Source of the DNA: Roseicitreum antarcticum
GTDB taxonomy: Bacteria; Pseudomonadota; Alphaproteobacteria; Rhodobacterales; Rhodobacteraceae
Direction: 5' to 3'
Length of the DNA: 64,000 nt
Assembly (NCBI RefSeq): GCF_014681765.1
Contig: NZ_CP061498.1
Coordinates: forward strand, 1 to 64,000
Shown here in pieces: positions 7,563 to 20,000 of this stretch. Position numbers and translations under genes: made by a program. Under the pieces are notes generated by a model. That model saw only the letters and a list, made by a program, of their open reading frames with translations. It was not told where the DNA came from and did not search any database. The stretch's first letter is position 1. Every line of letters starts with the position of its first letter.

Positions 7563-8464
7563 TCAGTATTCCTCGATAGCGTTGATAAGTGTGACAGTGC
7601 ACATCCGGCCCAGCGTGACATCACGCGCGGCCTGCCAGTCGAATGTGGCCTGCACGCCCTGCGGCCCCGCGATCTCGATACGCGGGCGGGGCAGGTAGAC
7701 GGCATGCGCTGTCAGCGTCAGGCTCTCGCCCGAGGGCAGAGTATAGGCAAACGTCATCTCGCAGGGATCGCCATTGATCGCCTGGGTCACCAGCAGCTGA
7801 TCGGCGAAGCGGACTTCGATCCGCCCCGTCAGCGCTGCGATTGAGGGATCGGCCCCATCGATGCGCCCGTCCGAGCGGATGGTTTCCACCCGATCAAGAT
7901 TGTTGGCATAGGTGATCTCGGCTGAGACGATGTTGCCCAGCGCGATGCCGTTGCGGGTGATCGCGCCGTTGAAATGCCCGAAGCGCTGCAAGGTCAGCTC
8001 GGACAGTGTGCCGGTGGCCGAACTCGTCGCCGTCGTCTCACCTTGCGCAACCAGGCTGGCGGTTGCTGTCAGCAGCCCCGAGCGCTGCATTTGCCAACTG
8101 AGCGTATCGAGCACGCAGCCTGAATACATCGCGAAACGTGGCACCTCGGGCATGCCGGTCTCGATTGACAGTGAGGGCAACACCCAGCCGCCCGAGCGAA
8201 ACTCGTGCGTATAAGGATCGGTGCCGGTGGTGATCGGCGTGCCAAAGGCCGCCTTCAGCCAAAAGCCGAACGCCTGCGCGTCGATGGGTACGACGACATT
8301 GCCATCAGCTGTCACCGCATCTTTGATTGGCGACAGCGGATCACGGCCATAGCCCAGCAACTCGCTGTTCAGGAGCGGTTGTTCGGCCCCCAGCGTGGCG
8401 CTCGCAAAGGGTATGCGAACAAAGCCGCTCGCGGGCGGGGTGCCATAGGTCGTCTCGAACGCAG
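7563..8464 (-). pseudogene. Phage major tail tube protein, 5' end missing
   Basis: From about 8464 leftwards the frame reads AFETTYGTPPASGFVRIPF, then FGFWLKAAFG and YTHEFRSGGWVLPSLSIETG, a recognisable long-tailed phage tube/major tail protein of ~300 residues ending TLINAIEEY. The usual first ~10-15 residues are absent. The frame upstream to 8666 is open by chance and reads into the neighbouring permease gene, so the start has been cut off by the recombination that joined phage and host DNA. Its stop lies 2 bases before the chaperone ATG. It would polymerise to form the tail tube. Confidence 0.75.
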
Positions 8465-8589
8465 GTGAAGCTGTCGAAGCGATTGGATCTCGCACGGGAT
8501 GCGCAGCGGGCACACGACGCGTTGCCGGGGCTGATCGTGGCGAACTGGGTGGACGGACGACGCTAACAATGGTCGCATCAACTCCGATG

Positions 8590-9567
8590 CTACCCCCGTT
8601 TGGTCCAAACTGCCCGACGCCCGCCACGCCGACCACCCGGGGCTGACGCTCCGCTCTGCCGTTCACGCTGGAAGATATAGGCTCCCGAGCCCAGAATAAT
8701 CACGATGCCGAGCCAGGTTAGCCCGTCCGGGAATTCGGAGAACACAAAGTAACCTGCCGCCGTAGCGCCGACGATCTCCAGATATTGAAAGGGTGCCAGT
8801 ATCGTTGCCTGGGCGTGCCGAAAGGCCTCGGCGATCAACACGTAGCTCGCCGCAGCCAAAGCACCGCAGCAAAGTATCGCCCACCACGTCCACGTCGGCC
8901 GCGCCAGCGGAGCCACTTCGATCGCACCGACGGCGCTAAATGCGCCCAGAATGACAACCATACCAAGTGTCGCGTAGAGGGTTGCTCCGCATTGCACGGT
9001 CAGACCCGATCGCGTTGTACACGCACGGCGCAGCACGATCATGTTCAGCGCGTAGGCTGTTGCAGCGATCAACGGGAGTAGTGTCGCCAGACCAAATTCG
9101 GAGAACCCTGGTCGAATTACGATCAGGGCGCCGATCAGACCAACGCCCACGGCCGCATAGCGGCGAGGGCCTGCAACTTCGCCCAAGAGCGGACCGGCAA
9201 GCAAGGTCAGGATCAACGGTTCAGCGAAGAAAATCGCGATGGCGGTAGCAATCGGCATAACTGAGAACGCAGTAACCAAGCTCGTCAGGGTGATCATTAA
9301 CAACAGCCCGGACAGAGCGACAACCGGCGAGAACATGTCACCGTGCAGTCGATGGCGCATGAAGATAAAAACGGGCACAAAGCAAAGCGCTTGTGCCAAC
9401 AGGCGCCACATTGTCACTTCGACGGGAGAGAGGACGCCAGTCAAGATCTTGGCGAAAGTATCGCTGACCGGAAGAAGCAGCATGGCAACCACCATGCAGA
9501 TCATGCCGGTTTTGACAGTCGGCTCAGTGAGTGCAGAAGCACGGTTCGGGATGAGCGTATAACGCAT
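8590..9567 (-). CDS. EamA/DMT-family inner-membrane transporter
   Basis: The 325-residue protein has ten predicted membrane segments in two similar halves, the usual EamA (DMT) plan (for example MICMVVAMLLLPVSDTFAK opening and YLEIVGATAAGYFVFSEFPD near the end). Substrate cannot be told from sequence; DMT proteins export or import amino acids, nucleotides or other small metabolites. The last ~15 residues (APGGRRGGRRAVWTKRG) are basic and may be altered by the adjacent phage junction. A stable hairpin lies in the leader just upstream. Confidence 0.85.
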   Translation of the reverse strand: MRYTLIPNRASALTEPTVKTGMICMVVAMLLLPVSDTFAKILTGVLSPVEVTMWRLLAQALCFVPVFIFMRHRLHGDMFSPVVALSGLLLMITLTSLVTAFSVMPIATAIAIFFAEPLILTLLAGPLLGEVAGPRRYAAVGVGLIGALIVIRPGFSEFGLATLLPLIAATAYALNMIVLRRACTTRSGLTVQCGATLYATLGMVVILGAFSAVGAIEVAPLARPTWTWWAILCCGALAAASYVLIAEAFRHAQATILAPFQYLEIVGATAAGYFVFSEFPDGLTWLGIVIILGSGAYIFQRERQSGASAPGGRRGGRRAVWTKRG

Positions 9568-9582
9568 GAAAACACCTCAAAA

Positions 9583-9615
9583 CGAAGGTCCCTGCAAGAT
9601 ACTGCAGGGAGTTCG
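9583..9615 (-). promoter_or_regulatory. Leader hairpin before the DMT transporter
   Basis: Read on the - strand, the inner stem TCCCTGCA / TGCAGGGA closes a 6-base loop, with outer CGAA / TTCG pairs. It ends ~16 bases before the ATG at 9567, followed by GTTTT and a GAGG ribosome site. A second hairpin (ACGTGA / TCACGT) lies further upstream near 9655. This may be an attenuator or translational switch. It matches no riboswitch class that I can name. Confidence 0.35.
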
Positions 9616-9784
9616 TCCGGGCGTTCAGGACGGAAATCAGGGATTCCGCCAACGTGACGCCATCACGTCGGCAACGCACATCGGGTAGTAGAGCGGGCAA
9701 CATGTGTCAACAAATTACACTCCAACATTCCATTGCGGCCTCAGGTGAGAAAATACTTCATACCAGACCCGCGAAGAGGGCTGC

Positions 9785-11123
9785 ATGAGTTCTCGCGAAA
9801 CCGTCCTCGCCGCGCTGCATGCACGGCTATCAACGCTTCCCACCACCGCCCTGCGCGGAGAGGTGCTACCCGAGCGCATAGCCGGAGCAGAGGGCCCGCG
9901 GGAAGCGGCGCGGGAGATAACCAAGCGGCTGGCCAGCATTGCGAAGGCCCGGACCTTTGTGAACTGGCAGAACCGCAAGCCTCTGGTGAAAGACCTCGAG
10001 GCCCAGCGTAGCGCCATCATGGACCAGATCACCCCGCATGATCCCCGCGAGGCGCTTGCGCTTCTGTGGCGCTTCACGGGGCTGGCTACATCAGTGTTCG
10101 AACGCTGCGATGACAGCAGCGGCACCGTCATCGGCATCTTCCGCGAGGCCTGCGCCGATCTGGGCGAAGTGGCCAAGACAGCCGAACCGGAGCCCGAGGC
10201 GCTGGCGCGGCAGGTTCTCGACGCGCTGCAGGACAACGGCTTTGGTCAGTACGACGGCTTGATCGCCATCATTGCCCCTGCGCTGGGCCCCGATGGCGTC
10301 GCGCACCTGAAGGCACTGGTCGAAGATCTTGGGCGCACGCCCGTGCCGGTGCCGCCGAAGGGCGAGTGGCAGGCCATCGGCTGGGGCAGCGGTGGCACGC
10401 GATATGCCCACGAGATGGAGGAACGCGCCAGGCAGAGCACTGTCGAGATGGCGCTGAAGGACATCGCCGACGTGCAGGGTGATGTCGATGGCTTCATCGC
10501 GCAATATGATCCGAAGACCCGCAAGGTGCCGAAGATCGCGGCCGAGATCGCGCAGCGCCTGCTGGCGGCGGGAAGGGCAGGGGACGCACTTGGCTTCATC
10601 GAGAGGGCTGACGTGAAAGAGGCGCGCTGGATCCCGCCCGAGTGGCAGGACGCCCGCCTTGCGGTGTTGGAGGCGCTTGACCGGAACGATGAGGCGCAAG
10701 CGTTCCGCTGGGAGTGTTTCGAGCGCGAACTGTCGGGGGACCACCTGCGGAGCTATCTGAAGCGGCTACCGGATTTTGAAGACATCGATGCCGAGGAGCG
10801 CGCGATGGCCCATGCCGCGGCGCACCCCAACCTTCTTGCTGCCCTGACCTTCTTGCTGAACTGGCCGGCGCTTGCCCGTACCGCACGCCTGCTCATCGAC
10901 CGGCAGGAAGAAGTCGATGGCGATCACTACGAACTCCTAGCGCCAGCAGCCGAGACATTGGCAGAGAAGCATCCCCTGGCCGCGACGGTGGCACTGCGGG
11001 CGATGATCGATTTCACGCTGAACGAGGGGAGGCAGAAGCGCTATGGCTATGCCGCGCAGCACTTGACGACATGCGCCGATCTGGCCGGGCGGATCGAAGA
11101 CTTCGGGTCAATTGAGCCGCATC
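9785..11123 (+). pseudogene. DUF6880-family protein, 5' part, interrupted by IS21-type element
   Basis: Residues 1-446 match the DUF6880 type: EAAREITKRLASIAKARTF and an invariant-looking block VFERCDDSSGTVIGIF near residue 103. A long helical-repeat body with TPR/HEAT character follows (LNWPALARTARLLIDRQEEV). The gene is cut at 11123 by the IS; the last residues before the new stop at 11164 come from the IS end. Removing the element and one copy of the 5-bp repeat GCATC restores the frame to the true C-terminus (HHVYVARLKVAHGKKTGFWG). It was probably the first gene of a two-gene unit with the metallophosphoesterase. Its function is unknown. Confidence 0.85.
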
Positions 11124-11201
11124 TGTCAACGCCGTTTGAACTTTCCCCAAAAGTGCCGAAGTAAAATTCCCCACTCTGGCGGGTCCGGTAATCAGCCGGG
11201 T

Positions 11202-13256
<2,055 letters not shown>

Positions 13257-13410
13257 CTGTTTGCCCCCATTGCTCTGCTATGGGCATCAGGCCAGCTTCC
13301 CGCGGCGCCGCCAATTTCCGGATATATGAAGTCCGGAAATCGGCATCGCCGCTCGCGTATCGGGGAATTTTCAAACGGCGGTTTTGGGGAGATTACGTCC
13401 GGCAGTTACA

Positions 13411-13483
13411 GCATCACGTCTATGTCGCACGCCTGAAGGTGGCGCATGGCAAGAAGACCGGCTTCTGGGGTAAAGTCACATGA
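13411..13483 (+). pseudogene. DUF6880-family protein, 3' end beyond the IS21 element
   Basis: This is the second copy of the 5-bp repeat GCATC followed by codons for HVYVARLKVAHGKKTGFWG and a TGA at 13481. In frame with 9785-11123 after IS excision it gives ...GSIEPHHVYVARLKVAHG, the normal DUF6880 ending. The stop overlaps the ATG of the metallophosphoesterase (ATGA), so the two were translationally coupled. Confidence 0.85.
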
Positions 13484-13735
13484 CGCAGCACTATGACATC
13501 ATCCCAGATATTCACGCGGACATCGACCGCTTGACGCGAACGCTCCTGACCCTTGGCTATCTGCCCGGCAGCGCGTCATGGGCATATCCGGAGGGCCGCA
13601 TCGCTGCCTTTCTCGGTGACTTCATCGATATGGGCCGCGAGAACCGGTCAGTTCTGAGCCTCGTCCGCACCATGCGCGATCAGGGGCATGCCGTCGCAAT
13701 CATGGGCAATCACGAGCTTAATGCGCTGCTCTACC
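13480..13735 (+). pseudogene. Metallophosphoesterase, 5' part, interrupted by IS66-type element
   Basis: Residues 1-85 show the calcineurin-fold metal motifs: DIIPDIHADIDRL (a GDIHG-type site changed to PDIHAD), FLGDFIDMG, and VAIMGNHELNAL with the GNHE signature. After LNALLY the frame enters the IS66 end and stops at 13773. Removing the IS and one copy of the 8-bp repeat GCTCTACC gives NHELNALLYHRPGLNADG, the normal continuation. The enzyme would hydrolyse phosphoesters (protein phosphatase or Ap4A-hydrolase-like); its substrate is unknown. Confidence 0.85.
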
Positions 13736-13750
13736 GTAACCGGCCGATTG

Positions 13751-14047
13751 TTACCGCGGTGGTTTTGCCCTGATGCGGGCGATGAGTTCCTTGTCATGGA
13801 CGAAGTCGTCGAGGAATTCATGCCAGCTGTCGGTGGTTCTGCGGGCATCCCTGAGCATGTCGGTCAGCTCCTCGACGCCGTAGTCTGACAGTGCGGTGAT
13901 GGTCTCTTCCGGACCGGTATAAACGCTGATGATTGAGCCGTAGGTCAGGTTGTCGTCATTCCAGACGATGGCTTCGAGAAGCTCCAGGTCTTCGCCGATC
14001 ATTTTGGCGACGTAGTCGAGGGTGCAGATGTGGGTGATGGCAGCCAT
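13751..14047 (-). CDS. Small passenger protein of the IS66 element
   Basis: This 98-residue acidic protein starts MAAITHICTLDYVAKMIGED at an ATG that overlaps the tnpC stop (ATGA), so it is coupled to the transposase. It contains VWNDDNLTYGSIISVYTGPE, TALSDYGVEELTDMLRDARR and a C-terminal charged helix. I do not recognise a domain. It lies fully inside the element (ending 12 bp inside the left repeat) and is intact while tnpB and tnpC are not. It could modulate transposition or benefit the host; neither is shown. Confidence 0.75.
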   Translation of the reverse strand: MAAITHICTLDYVAKMIGEDLELLEAIVWNDDNLTYGSIISVYTGPEETITALSDYGVEELTDMLRDARRTTDSWHEFLDDFVHDKELIARIRAKPPR

Positions 14048-15664
14048 CAGGCGGCCTCGGCGTTTGCGACGGCGAATGGCGACCAATTCCACGGCAGTAG
14101 TTCATCGAGGCGATTGATCTTGTGGTCGTGGATGCGGTTGAGGATGTCAGTGAGATACGCTTGGGGATCGAGGCCGTTCATCTTGGCTGTTTCGATCACC
14201 GTCATTGCCGCGCGAGGGTCTCCGCGCCGGTGTCTGCCCCGGCGAATAGCCAATTTTTTCTTCCGATTCCAATCGGTCTGAGCGCGCGCTCTGCCGGATT
14301 GTTGTCGATGGCGACCCGGCCATCTTCAAGAACAGGCTGAATGCGGCGCGGCGGCTGATCCCATAGCGGAAGGCTTTGGCCAGATCGCCCTTGCCGGGGA
14401 TAAGGGCAAGCTGGCTCTCCGACCATGCGAAGAAGGCCTCGACCTTTGGGACGCTGTATCTCTGGCGGGCAGCAAGGCGGGTGTCCGCAGAACGACCAGA
14501 GATTTCGCGTTCGATGTCGTAAAGCCCGCCGATCCGATCCAGCGCCTCGCGGGCAATGGCAGATTTGGTCTTGCTCCATTCGTCATGGAAGTCGCGGCGC
14601 AGATGCGCCCAGCATGCCGCTTCGCGCAGGCGGGGCGGGCTGTCACGTTCCGGTTCATAGAGCTTGGCATACCCCTTGTAGCCGTCGGCTTGCAGAATGC
14701 CGCGGGTATTGGCCAGATGGCGCTGGACGTGTTCTTCCTTCCAATCCGGCGCGAAGGTGTAGACCGCGCCAGGGGGAGACGCGCCTGCCCAAGGCCGCTG
14801 ATCGCGCACATAGGCCCATATCCGGCCCTTCCTCACGCCCTTGCCCAGCCCTTGGTCGCGCAAGGATCTATCCAGAACACGGATTGGGGTGTCGTCGGCG
14901 TGAAGCACGTCACTGGCCATGATATCGGCCTCGATCCTCTCGATCAGCGGCTGCAAAACCTTCATCGCGCGCCCGCACCAGTCGACCAGCGTGCTGTCCG
15001 GGATATCGGCTCCCATGCGGGCAAAGATTTCGGCCTGGCGATAGAGGGGGAGATGGTCATCGTATTTCGAGATCAGAACGTAGGCCAGCAGCGCGGCGCT
15101 CGCCATGCTGCCGGGGATAGGGCGGCTGGGAGCGGGTTCCTGCACCATCTTCTCACACCGGCGGCAGGACTTCTTCAGGCGTGCGATCTGCAAGACCCTG
15201 AGCTGTGCCGCGACCAGGTCGAGCATGTCGCTGACATCCTCGCCGACAAGACGCAGGTCGCCGCCGCAGTCCGGGCAGCAGGTGCCGGGGTCAAGCTCTC
15301 GACGCTCGCGCGGCGTGGTATCCGACACGCGGGGACGACGGCGGGGCTTGTGAGCATCAGTATCGTTACTGGTGGATGCGGTCGCATCAGCATCCTCGTC
15401 CGTGGAGGCAGTCTCGCTTTCAGCGGCTGCGATCAGCAGGTCTTCCAGCGCCAGTTCAAGCTGTTCGATCTCGCGCTCGACCTTCTCTGAGGATTTGCCA
15501 AAAGCCTGCTTCTTCAGTTTTGCGATACGCAACCGCAGGGTCTGGATCAGCTGGTCATGGGCCCGGATTGTCGCCGACATCCGCGCATTCTCTGCCTGCA
15601 AGGCAGCGATCATCGCCTTCAAAAGCGCGGGGTCTTCGGGCAGGATTGCGGCATTGCTCGACAT
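14047..15664 (-). pseudogene. tnpC: IS66 transposase TnpC, two one-base frame changes
   Basis: The start is taken at the ATG at 15664 (MSSNAAILPEDPALLKAMIA). A leucine-zipper-like helix leads to a Cys-type zinc site (LDPGTCCPDCGGDLR and KKSCRRCEKMV). The IS66 DDE core follows with MASDVLHADDTPIRVLD and KGYAKLYEP...CWAHLRRDFHDE. The frame then changes near 14325 into [20 protein letters not shown] (third catalytic Glu) and again near 14215 into the C-terminus [18 protein letters not shown]...LLPWNWSPF. Each join needs one extra G. The corrected protein is ~538 residues, normal for the family. Confidence 0.88.
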
Positions 15665-15727
15665 GCCGCTGATTACCACGAGGCAGTATAATAGGCCATA
15701 AAAACAAGGCATTTCAGCCGGATAAAA

Positions 15728-16074
15728 TTACCCGACCCGCGCCGGTGGCGCACCCCAATCCGGCCGCCGCCAGTCGATCCCTTCCCACAACATAGCCAAT
15801 TGCGCGGAGGTCAGACGCGCGGAACCGGAGGCCGTGTTCGGCCAGGGAAAGCGCCCGCGCTGGAGCACCTTGTAATAGAGGCAAAACCCTGGCCATCCCA
15901 ATAAAGGAGCTTCAGCCGGTCACCCTTGCGTCCCCGAAACGCGAACACCGCACCGCCCGTCGGCTTCTGGCGCAGCACATCCTGCGCCAGTGCTGCCAAG
16001 CCCGCGATCCCCTTGCGCATGTCAGTCACACCGCAAGCCAGATACACGCGAACGCCAGTGCCCGGCCCGATCAT
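15728..16074 (-). pseudogene. tnpB: IS66 accessory protein TnpB, one-base frame change
   Basis: The product opens MIGPGTGVRVYLACGVTDMR and includes KPTGGAVFAFRGRKGDRLKL and LLYWDGQGF, the standard IS66 Orf2 motifs. One T appears lost from a T-run near 15888. In the next frame the protein continues CLYYKVLQRGRFPWPNTASG and LAMLWEGIDWRRPDW, ending at 15728. Corrected length is ~115 residues, as usual. It overlaps tnpA by ATGA. Confidence 0.88.
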
Positions 16075-16439
16075 GCTCCATCCACCGCGCGGATCAGCCG
16101 TGTGAGATCCCTGTCGCCGATGCCGCTCTCGAACCGCAGCATGCGCCCCTTGGCCAGACGAAGCTCGATCCAGGAAACCGGTGGTGGGGCCGAAGCGACT
16201 GGCACCTCGGCGACAGGCGTCACGCCGACCGGCAAAAACAGTGCCCCTGCATCCGGGGACCAGAGGCCCTTCCGCTTCAGTTCGCTACGCCACGCGTAGA
16301 TCTGCTGACGGGTCACCTCATGGCGCTGAGCAACCTGCGTCACCGACGCGCCGCCCACACAAACCGCGCTCACAATCGCCAACTTACCCGCGTCATCCCA
16401 ACGGCGACGCCGCTCGACCCCCAGAATTTCGCCCCGCAT
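16071..16439 (-). CDS. tnpA: IS66 accessory protein TnpA
   Basis: This is a ~122-residue helix-turn-helix protein: MRGEILGVERRRRWDDAGKL, then SVTQVAQRHEVTRQQIYAWR, the Tn3/IS66 Orf1-type DNA-binding domain. A C-terminal half follows that ends RDLTRLIRAVDGA. The ATG at 16439 is preferred over 16454 because family members begin at this MRGEILG. It is essential for IS66 transposition together with TnpB and TnpC. The frame is intact and it overlaps tnpB. Confidence 0.9.
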   Translation of the reverse strand: MRGEILGVERRRRWDDAGKLAIVSAVCVGGASVTQVAQRHEVTRQQIYAWRSELKRKGLWSPDAGALFLPVGVTPVAEVPVASAPPPVSWIELRLAKGRMLRFESGIGDRDLTRLIRAVDGA

Positions 16440-16547
16440 GACCCCTCCGCGCATAAGACACGTCGCTACCGACGTCGTTATGCACGTGTCTTAGGCGATC
16501 AGGCTGCCATGTGGCAGGCGGTGACAATCGGGCGGTTACGCTCTACC

Positions 16548-16882
16548 ACCGACCGGGCCTGAACGCGGATGGCACGGACGATGGCTTCATGCGGGCGCAT
16601 TCGGCAAAGAACAAGGACCAGCACAAGACGTTCCTGGATGAATTCCCGGTTGGACACCCGGACACGACTGAGATGATGGACTGGTTCCTGACTCTGCCGC
16701 TGTTCCTTGATCTGGGCGGCATGCGCATGGTCCATGCCTGCTGGGATGATGCACGCATGGCCCCCATCATGGACCGCCGTCAGGACGGCCTGCTGGCAAT
16801 CGACGATCTGCAGGAGATCGCGCTTGAAGATGGGGGCAAGGCACCGCTTACACTGGAACTTCACGCCGTCAAACTGAAATAG
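16548..16882 (+). pseudogene. Metallophosphoesterase, 3' part beyond the IS66 element
   Basis: Following the second copy of GCTCTACC, the frame reads HRPGLNADGTDDGFMRAHSA, FLDEFPVGHPDTTEMMDWFL and LDLGGMRMVHACWDDARMAP, the second half of the phosphoesterase including the late metal-ligand His in MVHACW. It ends LELHAVKLK at 16882. Joined to 13480-13735 it gives a ~196-residue enzyme. The C-terminus seems shorter than in homologues I know, so a small internal loss near residue 185 is possible. Confidence 0.8.
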
Positions 16883-17024
16883 ACGTGGTCTCCAGCCACC
16901 GCTTACGGCCAAATCCTACTCCCGCAACCAAAAAAAACAACCATACCAGATGGTTAGAATCCGACAGAAAAACTTGTGTATAGCACTCGCAGTTTTACCT
17001 CAACGCCACCTCAACGTTTTGCTA

Positions 17025-17052
17025 GTCCCCCAGCGGAAGCGGGGGGCTTTTT
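17025..17052 (+). terminator. Rho-independent terminator, + strand
   Basis: The stem CCCCC-A-GC / GC-GGGGG closes a GGAA loop and is followed by CTTTTT. It lies 140 bp after the metallophosphoesterase end and just before the convergent end of the RTX gene, so it probably ended the DUF6880-phosphoesterase transcript. Confidence 0.6.
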
Positions 17053-17076
17053 GCGTCGGGGGCATCCGCTGCGAGA

Positions 17077-20000
17077 TCAAATGAACTCGGTTGCTGCGAT
17101 GACCTGGCCCAAGGATAGGTTGAACTCAGCTGCAGATGCAGCCAGCGCAATCTCGATCTCATGTCTGCTTCCCGCCTCTGAAAAGGTGATCCGGATCCCG
17201 TCATCAGTCAGCCCTATGCTCGCAGGGTCGAACTGCGCACCCCCGCGATTATAAAAGCGCAACAAATCGCCTTCGCCCGGGTTAAAATCTGCAACAGTCG
17301 TATCTGTCGAGGTTTTGGTAAACTCGAACACATCTGCTCCGCTGCCGCCAAACAGAACGTCCGTTCCAGTGCCGCCGAAAATCGTATCATCGCCCGCCCG
17401 GCCATAGATCATCTCATCGGCGTCAGAGCCCCAGATCACATCATTGCCCTCACCGCCATCGATCATGATCGACGCACCGGCAAGGCTGTAGTCTGGGCTG
17501 GTCAGGTCGATGATGTCGTCGCCCTCCATCCCGAAAATTCGCTGAATGTTGACGAACCTCTGCATGCTGTCGTTGCCGATATAGTCAGATGCCAACGTCA
17601 ACGAGTGGTGAAACCCGGAATAAGCGTCGTGCAGGAAGAAGGCATCCCCTGGGTCGCCTAGATAGATTGTGTTGATGTCCGACCCCCCATCAATCACCGC
17701 CTCGATCTTCACCTTGCCGTCCAGATTGATGCGCTGGCCTGTACCAGTCTGGTTAGCCGAGCTGACGTTGTAGGCGACATACCGCGCTGTGTGATAAGCG
17801 GTGCCGATCAGTGTGACGCTATCGTTCCCCAAGTCGCCCAGCAGGTAGTCTGATCCGGTCCCAGCGATGATCTGGTCATCCCCAGCACCACCATCAATTT
17901 GATCAATCCCATGCCCTCCAACGAGCGTGTCGTTTCCAGAGCCTCCGTTGATCTGGTCATCTCCTGACCCGGCATCGACGTAGTTGTTTCCGCCACCGGT
18001 GAGGATGATATCTCTACCTGCTCCAGTATCGAAGTGGTCGTCGAAATTGCCGCCAACCAGACTATCATCTCCTGATCCGGTCTGGATGTGGACCCGATCG
18101 ATGCTTTGCACCGACACACCATTGCCCAGCGTCTTGACCGTGTCGTTATCGACGGTCAGGTTCCACAGAATGGCAGCGGTTGTGCCCGACCAGTCAGCCC
18201 AGAGCGTGTCGGTGGCGTTCTCGACGCCATAGGCCGCAGTGATGACCGTTGTACCCCATTCGAGGAACAGGTTGTTACCGGGGCGGGTGGTTGCGCCGCG
18301 ATATTCGATGCGGTCGATGTTGCTGACATCATACCAGCTGTTGTAGATGTAGCTGGAAAATCCATAGTATCCGCTCGATATCAGATGCGTGCCCGTTTCC
18401 GCCAGTTGCTCGGAAATCGTTGAAAATTCGGTGTTGGCGTCCAGGATCGGCCCTGATCCGAACTGGTGTCTGATCTGGCCAGCGGTGTAATTGCCGTCTG
18501 ATCGCGCTTCCAGCACAAGCAGATCGTCGCCCGTGCCTCCATCTATCGTGGCGCGCGTGTCGCCAAAGGAGCTGCTATTGCCAGAACCGGCGAGGATCGT
18601 ATCATCTCCGCTGCCGCCCAGAACCGTGTCACGTCCGTTCCTGACCTGACGCGCATCAATGTAGTCGTTCCCCGCACCAGAATCGACGTAATCGGTGTGG
18701 CTTGAGGCGTCTTGCAGAATGATCCGGTCGTTGCCCGATCCGGTCTGGATGTGGACCCGGTCGATGCTTTGCACTGTCACACCATTGCCCAGCGTTCTGA
18801 CCGTGTCGTTGTCGACGGTCAGGTTCCACAGGATGGCCGCGGTCGTGCCCGACCAGTCCGCCCAGAGCGTGTCGGTGGCGTTTGCGACGCCATAGGCCGC
18901 CGTGATGACCGTCGTCCCCCATTCCAAGAACAGGTTATTGCCAGGGCGGTTCGCATCGCCGCGGTATTCGATGCGGTCGATGTTGCTGACATCATACCAG
19001 CTATTAAAGTCGGAATAACTATAGAGTCCGCTCGATATCAGATGCGTGCCCGTTTCCGCCAGTTGCTCGGAAATCGTCGTGAATTCGGTGTTGGCGTCCA
19101 GAATCGGTCCCGATCCGAACTGGTGTCTGATCTGGCCAGCGGTGTAATTGCCGTCTGATCGCGCTTCCAGCACAAGCAGATCCTCGCCCGTGCCTCCATC
19201 TATCGTGGCGCGCGTGTCGCCATAGACGCCGTTATTGGCGGAACCGGCGAGGATCGTATCATCTCCGCTGCCGCCCAGAACCGTGTCACGTCCGTTCCTG
19301 ACCTGACGCGCATCAATGTAGTCGTTCCCCGCACCAGAATCGACGTAATCGGTGTGGCTTGAGGCGTCTTGCAGAATGATCCGGTCGTTGCCCGATCCGG
19401 TCTGGATGTGGACCCGGTCGATGCTTTGCACTGTCACACCATTGCCCAGCGTTCTGACCGTGTCGTTGTCGACGGTCAGGTTCCACAGGATGGCCGCGGT
19501 CGTGCCCGACCAGTCCGCCCAGAGCGTGTCGGTGGCGTTTGCGACGCCATAGGCCGCCGTGATGACCGTCGTCCCCCATTCCAAGAACAGGTTATTGCCA
19601 GGGCGGTTCGCATCGCCGCGGTATTCGATGCGGTCGATGTTGCTGACATCATACCAGCTATTAAAGTCGGAATAACTATAGAGTCCGCTCGATATCAGAT
19701 GCGTGCCCGTTTCCGCCAGTTGCTCGGAAATCGTCGTGAATTCGGTGTTGGCGTCCAGAATCGGTCCCGATCCGAACTGGTGTCTGATCTGGCCAGCGGT
19801 GTAATTGCCGTCTGATCGCGCTTCCAGCACAAGCAGATCCTCGCCCGTGCCTCCATCTATCGTGGCGCGCGTGTCGCCATAGACGCCGTTATTGGCGGAA
19901 CCGGCGAGGATCGTATCATCTCCGCTGCCGCCCAGAACCGTGTCACGTCCGTTCCTGACCTGACGCGCATCAATGTAGTCGTTCCCCGCACCAGAATCGA

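Larger units (their letters stand above)
13736..16539 (-). mobile_element. Complete IS66-type insertion sequence (2804 bp)
   Basis: The terminal inverted repeats begin GTAACCG (left GTAACCGGCCGATTGT, right GTAACCGCCCGATTGT on the reverse strand). An 8-bp direct repeat GCTCTACC (13728-13735 and 16540-16547) flanks it, the size usual for IS66. Excision with one repeat copy exactly restores the metallophosphoesterase frame. It carries tnpA, tnpB, tnpC and a small passenger gene, all on the - strand and overlapping or close. tnpB shows one and tnpC two apparent single-base losses. Confidence 0.92.

Noticed and set aside
8465-8589. Short + strand frame ending LPGLIVANWVDGRR
   Set aside because: It is protein-like in part, but only ~30 residues long, in a junction between the tube gene and the permease; not enough to call a gene.
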